This document shows positions 57,179 to 64,000 of a stretch of DNA of 64,000 nucleotides, piece after piece. The stretch comes from Ananas comosus. Lineage: Eukaryota; Streptophyta; Magnoliopsida; Poales; Bromeliaceae. Made by a program: the position numbers and the translations under genes. The notes beneath the pieces were generated by a model. The model made no database searches, was not told the DNA's origin, and saw nothing but the letters and a program-made list of their open reading frames with translations. Location: assembly GCF_001540865.1 (NCBI RefSeq), contig NC_033632.1, positions 11,439,464 to 11,503,463 of the forward strand, read 5' to 3'. Position 1 is the first letter of the stretch. Each line of letters begins with the position of its first letter.

Positions 57179-58103
57179 GAGCTCTGAATCGGAAACCGGT
57201 CGCACTGGTGTTCGGAAAAGGGGTTCTTGGTGTAATATTGTTGGATCTTTATACTTGTTGTTGGTCTTATTGTTCTGAATGCATAAGCTCCAATTTAAAA
57301 CTTCGGAAGTTACTTTTTGCGAGGGATTAATGAACTGGGGATTGTTTGTATCTTGTACAGTGTGAACATCTTGAGGAAGCAAGAATATTGTGAAAATTAA
57401 TGTTGTGTTGCTACATAGTTGATAGATTTGTTTTCTTGACCATTTATTGTCGAGAATTTCGGGGACTCGGATTCGGGCTATGAGGGCTATAAATGCGGGC
57501 GCAGAGACAATAATGTGTTTGAAGTAGTTTCGGTATGTTTCAAGTCGAAAATTTTCAACCATTCTAAAGGTTATAGCGTGTTTTAGAAGATCAAGTTCAA
57601 ATAGAACTTTTGAAAATATTGGAACTGGGACAACATATAAAAGTTAAACTTTTACAGGAATATATTTGTCATTCACTATATTTGTAGGGATCTGTATAAA
57701 ATTAATCAAAAAAAAAAAGAATTATGCGGTAACAAAGGCAAGTTATTGACCTTTTAATATATATATATGTCGATTTGTATAGACGTTCTAAACGAACCAC
57801 ATTTCGAAATAACATTCCAAGTAATCTTTTGCCCCTCATACCGTGTTTTTATGAAACTAGTGAATCATGTTTTAGCACTCGTATTACGCAGCATAACGTA
57901 TCCCGTTCCAGACAATGTTGGTTTTAATACAAAACGAGGGGTTTTCGAGCATTCATTAGAAGGCAAAGATGACGTTGCCATGAATGTGGAGTGTAGGATC
58001 AAGTTGAATCCTCATTAAGAGGAACTAACCAACCCTTATTCTCTTCCTAAACATCGTGGTTTCTTATTCTTAAACTCCAAATAATTGTCCAATTGGTTCT
58101 TTA
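57179..58103. other. 3' flank of the downstream CNGC and spacer
   Basis: A probable 3' untranslated region at first. A plus-strand 83-codon frame (57767-58018) has no recognisable domain and is not called. No exon of the following kinase is identified here. Confidence 0.4.
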
Positions 58104-58375
58104 TGTGAAAGAACCGTTGTACTCTAAAAATTTAAGCTGTTAGAGAACGGTGTTTAAACATTTTTATATTTAACACTCCCCCTCACGTATAGGTTCGAAA
58201 CTTTTTAATCGGCCCATGACGTGGGCTTGAATTAAATGGGAGGAAATTAATATATTAGGAGCCTGGCGTGACTCGAACTCAGGACCTCCTGCTCTGATAC
58301 CATGTGAAACAACCGTTGTACTCTAAAAAGCTTAAGCTATTAGAGAACGGTATTTCAATATTTTTATATTTAACA
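58104..58375 (-). mobile_element. Intact TRIM retrotransposon
   Basis: Two LTRs of 72 and 73 bp (58104-58175, 58303-58375; TGTGAAA...TATTTAACA) enclose a 127-bp internal region. On the minus strand the primer site TGGTATCAGAGC (58291-58302) adjoins the 5' LTR and a purine-rich GTGAGGGGGAG adjoins the 3' LTR. CTTTA flanks both sides (58099-58103, 58376-58380). The LTRs differ at several positions. It has no coding capacity, as usual for TRIMs, and is the reference for the copy inside the upstream CNGC gene. Confidence 0.92.
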
Positions 58376-58394
58376 CTTTATATTAAAATGGTAC

Positions 58395-58643
58395 CGTTTG
58401 GTTCGGATATAAGTAAGAACTAGCTATTAGAGGGATAGGTATAAGTATGGGGATAAGAAAAATAGTGTTTGGATGAAAATTGGGTTGTTCCCCGGGATAA
58501 GAACAATTTTAGGTAGTTTTATATAAAAAATGGAGCTGTTGGTGGGGATAACCGAGAACTACTATTCTCGGATAAAAAATTAGCGTTTGGATATAAAAAG
58601 GGGGATAAGGGCCTATTCCTATTCCTACCTCCTAACCAAATGC
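58395..58643. mobile_element. MITE with CGTTTGGTTCGG ends
   Basis: Left CGTTTGGTTCGGATATAAG; reverse complement of the right end GCATTTGGTTAGGAGG. Interior words such as GGGATAAG and GTGTTTGGAT resemble the element at 4963-5723. Confidence 0.6.
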
Positions 58644-58649
58644 TGTGTT

Positions 58650-58925
58650 GTTCGGCTTGTTTTTGGGACGACCAGAACTGAACTGCTTCTCAACTCAAGA
58701 AAGCAGAAGTTCCCAAATACTAAAGTGTGGTAGAAAGCTAATATGAGCCTCTTTTTTTTTTTTTTTGTTCCAAAAGCAGAAGGTCCAATAAGAACCTTTT
58801 GCTTATATTGAAGTGAGAAGCTGCTGTAAAGGGGATTCTAATAAATTATTTCTGCTTCTTCGGATAGCTCTACTGAAACAACTATTCTGAAGAGCGCTAG
58901 CAATGCCAAACAATCCCCTAACGAG
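58650..58925. mobile_element. Possible MITE rich in AGAAGC
   Basis: Left TTGTTCGGCTTGTTTTTGGG faces the reverse complement of the right end, GGGGATTGTTTGGCATTGC. The interior has GAAGC/GCTTC words. The borders are approximate. Confidence 0.4.
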
Positions 58926-59022
58926 TTCTACAAATGATTCCAACATTTACTAACTCAAGTGGCTTCAAATTCCTTTGCGGCGATGTGCTACGGATCCGTC
59001 AAATTTTGACGAACTTGATATG

Positions 59023-60075
59023 GTAAGAATACGAGAGGAAGGCGACAACGTCTTCCCTTCTTTGATCCTCTTTTTTTTAAATTTTTGCATTTGAATTTTG
59101 AAGTTCTTGTGCATGATCTTTGCAATGATGTAGCATTATGGATAACGCAAATAGCAAATGAAAATCGTAATCTTTTTTTTTTTTTCTTTTTTTCATACAT
59201 GTGTTTAGAGTAACTGGATAGAAACCGAATAATGCAACATTCTATGCTGGTCTCTGACTAATAGATAATTTATTCTTTTGACTAAAAACTGTACTACAAA
59301 AGCTCAGGGACTAAATCACAATATCAGAAAATACACGGACTACCCAGAAAACAAAGCTTCAGAATTTTGCAAATAAGCCCATCTTTGTGCAATGGTTTCA
59401 GAAAATTTTGATGTGTAAGTTTCAGATTTTTTCCCCCCCTTTTTATTTAAATTACTCTTCAAATTAATGATGCAAGCAGTTTGTCAGATGTGACTCGAAA
59501 TCTACTATCGTTTCAGGTTCGGGTTTACGACTCACCGACAGCTTCGCGGTGCGACCAATTTGGAAAAAAAAATTATGGAGGAAAAATGAATGTCTGTGGT
59601 GGGTAGCGGAGGGCTCGGGCCAACCGCTGACATTCGCCAGGGTACGGATCGGATCCGAAACCCATTATGAGTTTTCCTTTTTTTCATTTTTGCCCTAGAG
59701 GCGTGTGATCGTGGTCGGTTGTAATCTGAAGAACATTGTATTCCCTTTTCGTTCCACAGTGAAGTTCTCTCCTTCCTCGCCCTTGGTTTTTTCCTTGCAA
59801 ATGATTTTTTCATGTAAATCTGTGTTTCTTTATTTTCTGCTTGTGGTTTGATTGTTTTTGTGTTCGTCATTTTGTTTCCGTTTGTGCGTTTGTCGTAACA
59901 CAGTTCAAGAAATCGGATTAAGCTGTCCAAATGCAAACTTCTGCTGTTCACTCACCCTTCCACTAATTAAATACAACTTTTTCATTTAGTTTTTTGAGTT
60001 AGTTTCTCAATAGAGAGATACATCACAATTGTATGCTAAAACAATATCCTGAATCCATTAGAACTAATTTTGCAG
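59023..60075. other. Intron-like interval of the kinase remnant
   Basis: AT-rich with poly-T runs. The part around 59525-59780 is more GC-balanced with an open minus-strand frame, but no domain is recognised. Confidence 0.35.
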
Positions 60076-61336
60076 CAACGCAGTAAAGTTTACGCACGAA
60101 GGAAAAGTGGGGATAAAACTTCATGTATCCAATCTGAAACATGAACAAGATCTAAATCAAAGGTGTATTCAGACTCGAAGTTCCTCGTCGCCTAGCAAAG
60201 ATGCTGAGGAGCAAATTGTGTGGCTACGTTACGACGTATACGACACCGGTATCGGCATTCCTGGTATGAATTTAACTCTTTTGTTCTTATACTCTCTAAA
60301 GCTACCATACTGGCTCCTGCAGATTATTTCATTACTCTTCTTTTTCGGAACAGTTTTGTTTCATTACCAGAAAAGAAAAGGCTCTACCTTCATTGTTCAA
60401 AAGTTATACGCAAGCAAGCGATGATCATGCACGAAAGTGCGGCGGCACCGGTCTCGGCCTTGCTATCTGCAAACAATTGGTAATATGTACTCATTTTTAA
60501 AAATTTACACTTTATAGATTCTTACATGTTTTCTCATTTTATGTTTCCGATCATGCATCAATTATATAGCATTTCGAAGTAGGATGTTGAGTTTTGTTTC
60601 TTACTTTTCATTTTCTTTTACTCGCCTTTATTTGAGTTATTTTGTCGCGTAAATTTAACGGCGTTACCATCTTTTTCGCTGACGGAACTGCAACAGAGCC
60701 ATTAATTCAATGAAATCCTCATGAAATTGATGGAACAACTCAAACCAACGTGAACAAGGGTGCGTCGATAAAAGAAAACATAAAGTTTTGGGTCCTATTA
60801 TAAAAGAAAACATGCAATTAGTGAACTAACTTTGTGAGTACATCTAAAACAGGTGGAACTAATGGGTGGTAGTCTCACTGTGGTCAGTAAAGAGCACCGT
60901 GGTTCAACGTTTACATTCGTATTACCTTGTAAAGTTCCTATAATGGAGGAGCCCTCAGACGATCCCGATTCTTTAGCAAACCACCATGTTGGTGATCTCA
61001 ATGGATCATTCATTTTTGAGCCAAAATTCGACGCTTTTAATGCTTCTAGTCGCGTGTCAGAGAAGCCCGATTCATGGTCTTGGAAAGATCACAAATCAAG
61101 CGAAGGTGTTTTCGGTGAAAGTGCTTCCTCTATATGAGGGTCTTCGAGTCCAAAAGGTTTTGGATTCGCAAATTGATTCATCATCAAGTGTACGAGATAA
61201 CGGGGCCGAGGATAAAAACCATAGAATTAATAACTCTCAGTGTGCATCTACCAGCGGTTCTCTGAAAATTCTCCTTGTGGAGGATAACAGGATCAACATA
61301 ATGGTGGCGACGTCGATGAATAACGGATTAGATGTG

Positions 61337-62032
61337 ATTCGTGTTGGGAATCCGGTACTCGCCCCGGTACCGGATCTCGTGAATCCGCAACCCGTTTCGA
61401 TACCGACTGCTGTGGATCCGGTATCGATTGTTGGGATTCCGCAACGGAAGCGTCGAATCGGGTTTTTACCATAAGCTCGTCTCCTCAGCAAAAGCTGATA
61501 CAATCATAAAAGAGAGAAAAAACCAAATCAGAAAATATGCGGGTAAAATAAGATTCATTAAATAAGAAAAGATTACACCTGACTCCTCTTCTGCACAGAG
61601 TAGCTACAACCCGAGCCCTCTTTCTGAATCTTTTCTATCTTTCTCTCGCCTTCTATAAACCCATAAAGAAGACAATCCTTCACATACACCCGTGCACTCA
61701 AAGCATAATTAAATAACTCTCTCTCTGGTACGGCAACCCAAGAGACTCTCTCTCTCTCTCTCCCGTACTTCACATCAAAAGCAAACCCACAAAGAGCTAT
61801 TTATAAGGCTCCACTAAAATGTACCCCAATCCTAATATATTTAGAATTTCTATTCCAATTAATATCTAAATCTATCTTAATTAATCTCTAATAGATTTAA
61901 ATATTAATCCTAATCTAGTTAGGTTTATCCTCTAATTAATATTTAAAATTTAATTTATCTCCAACAGATTTAAATATTAATTCTTATCTAAATAGGATTC
62001 AACTACAAATCTAACCAAATCCTAACAATTCG
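61337..62032. mobile_element. Solo LTR inside the kinase receiver exon
   Basis: The 686-bp insert 61342-62027 has TGTTGGGAATCC...ATCCTAACA ends and a perfect 5-bp duplication ATTCG (61337-61341, 62028-62032). Removing the insert and one duplication joins NNGLDVI to RAVQRSGYDLILM, restoring receiver sequence. It carries a TATAAA-like stretch, CT runs and no coding sequence. Its length and ends suggest a Copia-type LTR left by recombination; the strand is not determined. Confidence 0.85.
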
Positions 62033-62820
62033 AGCAGTTCAGCGGTCAGGATACGATCTTATTTTGATGGTAAGATGCTACATTTGTTTTAGTTCTCATT
62101 TCTGAATCGTAATTTTACATTTCATTCTTGTTTCCTTTTCATTTCCACTACATTTTACCCATATTGCGCATCGAACTTTTTAACTTCAACCTCATCTACG
62201 AAAATAATTATTTAGATAACGATTATATTTGCAGCATAAAAGAGCATTCACATTTGCTTGTATTTCCCTGCGAAATCTGAATTTTCATGTATACCTCTCG
62301 AAACCGCAGTTTCTTGAATAAGATACTCTTATCAATCCAAAACTTATGTAAGAAATGAACATTTTGAAATAGATTACTTTGCATCATCATATACGTATGC
62401 AAATATCTGTGTTCCCCTTTCGTAGCATGCCGAGTATAATAATCTCTTATTAACCCTTGCGAAAGGATGTGTTATGAGGCACTACACAAAACAATGCAAC
62501 AAACTCTACTGTAAAAATCCAACTAAATCCTACTCTTAAATCAAATTGAATAGAAAATTTATGCAAATGGCATGATGATTGCGTTGCGAGAAACTCTAAT
62601 GAGTGTCGATAAATTAAGGTGTTTATGTTTTTGTTTTGGAGGATGTTTGCATGCCAGTAATGAATGGCCTGCAAGCCGCCAAATTGATTCGCGCTTTCGA
62701 AGAAAGCGGCTACTGGGATGCCTTGGTCTGGCCCGGAGACGAGTCGAATGAGGCCTGTGCGGCTTTCTCGACGAATGATTCGATTGCGGGATGACGAAGG
62801 AAGAGGATTCCAGTTATTGC

Positions 62821-62858
<38 letters not shown>

Positions 62859-62863
62859 GAAAA

Positions 62864-63284
62864 GAGGTTGTAGGACTCGCTAGCAATAATAACTCGTTGG
62901 ACCTAAACCATCGGTCTAAACTGCGTAAGTCCAGTTATCATTATTAGGGTGCGTAGCCGATGTGGGGACTATTGGGGATTACCGGTGGGACTATTAGGGA
63001 TTACCAGGGGCTTATCAGTGAGACTATTAGGGATTACCAGGCGATATAAGATTCTCTATGTGTAGCACTTTGCCCCGCATAACACTTAACTCTCACACTT
63101 CAGGCTGGTATTCGGATACTAATTGTAATGATCCTGCCCGCTAGTATTAATAACTCGTTGGGCCCAAAACATCGGCTCAAAATGCTTAAGCTCAGCTATT
63201 GTTATTCGCGTGCAAGGCCTCATATATTTTCAATCAAAATTTTTAGTCCCATCCGATACGAGACTATTAAGGCGTTACAGAGGC
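62864..63284. mobile_element. TRIM-like element in the last kinase intron
   Basis: The right repeat 63124-63279 (TGTAATGATCCTGCCCGCTA...AGGCGTTACA) matches a left repeat starting at 62869 (TGTAGGACTCGCTAGCAATA) through AATAACTCGTTGG.CC and CATCGG..CAAA. The repeats end in GA(C/T)-type 'GGGACTATTAGGG' text typical of small plant LTRs. The flanks GAGGT and GAGGC agree at four of five bases. Between the repeats are short tandem copies of GGGACTATTAGGGATTACCA. Confidence 0.6.
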
Positions 63285-63499
63285 CAAGCAAGAACAAAAT
63301 CGCAGAATAAGAGGAAACAATTTACGGTCATGTCTAACTTTTTTCTGCTCATAAATTTCAGATGACTGCAAATGCATTGGCAGAGAGCGCCGTCGAATGC
63401 CTCGCCGGCGGTATGGATTCGTACATGTCGAAGCCCGTAAAGTTTCAAAAATTGAAACAATGCCTCCAACAATACTTGCCATCTCAAACAGTTGATTAA

Positions 63500-63882
63500 T
63501 TCTTGTACGTGAAGAAGAAAATTTTGGGAGGTTAAATCCTTTTTCTTTTTTTTCTTTTTCTTTTTTCTATTTTTGGGTTTGTGTGTGTGTTCATCAATCT
63601 CTTTTATAATGTGCATTCTGAGACCAAGTCCTAAATGTAGAGTTTCGTCGATGTAACTCGACAAACTATTATTAGGCTTCACATATTTGTTCTTGTATGA
63701 ATCAGAGAATAAACAGATAAATCAATGCATAGTTTTTACATGTAATTTTTGTTTCCTGAGAAGATTTTGCAGATATAAAGAGTAAATTGTATTGTATCAG
63801 AAACTCTAACCTTTCAATTGTTACAATTGATACAATTTTACACTCTAATTAATTTGCTTGGTTAAATTTGATTGCAAAGTTA
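63500..63882. other. 3' flank of the kinase remnant
   Basis: T-rich and (GT)n-bearing, AT-rich, no gene recognised. Confidence 0.4.
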
Positions 63883-64000
63883 GGGGGTGTTTGGCCTAGC
63901 TTTTAAAAAGCGCTTTTGGACTGAAAAGTAATTTTCGGCTCAATAGAGCGTTTGGCAATTCATTTTTAAAATCTGATTCTGTTTTTTAGAATCAGAAAAC
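63883..64000. mobile_element. Left end of a MITE cut by the window
   Basis: GGGGTGTTTGGCCTAGCTTTT followed by AAAAGCGCTTTTGG, of the GTTTGG-ended type seen elsewhere in the window. The right end is outside. Confidence 0.4.

Larger units (their letters stand above)
58979..63499 (+). pseudogene. Hybrid histidine kinase remnant, HK5/CKI2-like, 5'-truncated
   Basis: Exon pieces in order: 58979-59022 (GDVLRIRQILTNLI); 60076-60263 (NAVKFTHEGKVGIKLHVSN, VYDTGIGIP); 60376-60479 ([29 protein letters not shown]); 60853 to about 61341 (VELMGGSLTVVSKEHRGS, then receiver start LKILLVEDNRINIMVATSM); 62028-62069 (RAVQRSGYDLILM); 62642-62821 (DVCMPVMNGLQAAKLIRAF); 63362-63499 ([37 protein letters not shown]). 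They form the ATPase domain and the response-regulator receiver with its acidic pair, phosphorylatable Asp and Lys. Missing or broken: sensor part and His-containing dimerisation domain; acceptor AG before 58979; TGA at 61135 followed by a frame change; about 12 receiver residues before NNGLD; a solo LTR in the exon; TGA at 62792. Similarity to HK5 is from memory. Confidence 0.75.

Noticed and set aside
57767..58018. 83-codon frame after the second channel gene
   Set aside because: No recognisable domain, no splice or start context, AT-rich surroundings.
58291..58302. CTCTGATACCA-type text as the 3' end of a tRNA gene
   Set aside because: The cloverleaf is absent and the motif sits next to TRIM LTRs, so it is a primer-binding site read on the minus strand; the same holds for 44570 and 44730.

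Overview
The window is nuclear DNA from a flowering plant. It carries intron-containing genes with GT-AG splice sites, a plant-type pentatricopeptide-repeat (PPR) gene, two plant cyclic-nucleotide-gated channel (CNGC) genes, and a dense load of plant LTR retrotransposons, TRIMs and MITEs. The overall character (large Tekay/Del chromovirus LTRs, (TA)n-associated MITEs) would suit a monocot, but I cannot fix the species. A run of exactly 100 N (30366-30465) marks an assembly gap.

Layout. 1-1291: old LTR fragment. 2714-4417 (minus): intact single-exon E-class PPR gene. 4.4-6.6 kb: AT-rich spacer with a DNA-transposon relative. 6.6-24.5 kb: a nest of chromovirus LTRs. A plus-strand LTR remnant (to 9117) is broken by a minus-strand LTR (9118-9475 and 23029-23185). 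That one is broken by a solo LTR (9476-23023, duplicated target CCTAA). The solo LTR is broken by a complete 10.5-kb Tekay/Del-like Ty3/gypsy element (11681-22139, duplicated target GATTA) whose gag-pol is ruined by stops and frameshifts. 24.5-30.4 kb: G/T-rich and 'GATTTG...GAAGAAATCC' tandem arrays, invaded by another solo LTR (25153-29082) and ending in the gap. 30.5-34.8 kb: AT-rich DNA with a MULE-like element and two unrelated gene scraps (an Arg/Asp-rich exon and an eIF2B-alpha exon). 34.8-39.9 kb: non-coding, with a MULE MITE and degenerate duplications.

40.2-57.2 kb: two head-to-tail CNGC genes (40189-45103 and 49566-57178). Both coding sequences are exactly 2112 nt (703 aa) when spliced as described. 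They share six intron positions and an unusual Gly-Asn-Pro at the selectivity-filter position. The spacer between them holds several foldback MITEs, including an 808-bp near-palindrome.

58.98-63.5 kb: 5'-truncated, interrupted remains of a hybrid histidine kinase of the HK5/CKI2 type. A 686-bp solo LTR sits inside the receiver-domain exon and a TRIM-like element sits in its last intron.

The main discovery candidate is the seventh intron of the upstream CNGC gene (44396-44808). It consists almost entirely of a TRIM retrotransposon bounded by a 5-bp target duplication, GGTTC. The GT of the left duplication serves as donor. The last A of the element plus the first G of the right duplication forms the acceptor AG. 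Splicing therefore restores the uninterrupted reading frame still present in the neighbouring paralogue. This looks like an intron born by transposon insertion, and failure to splice would remove the calmodulin-binding IQ end of the channel.
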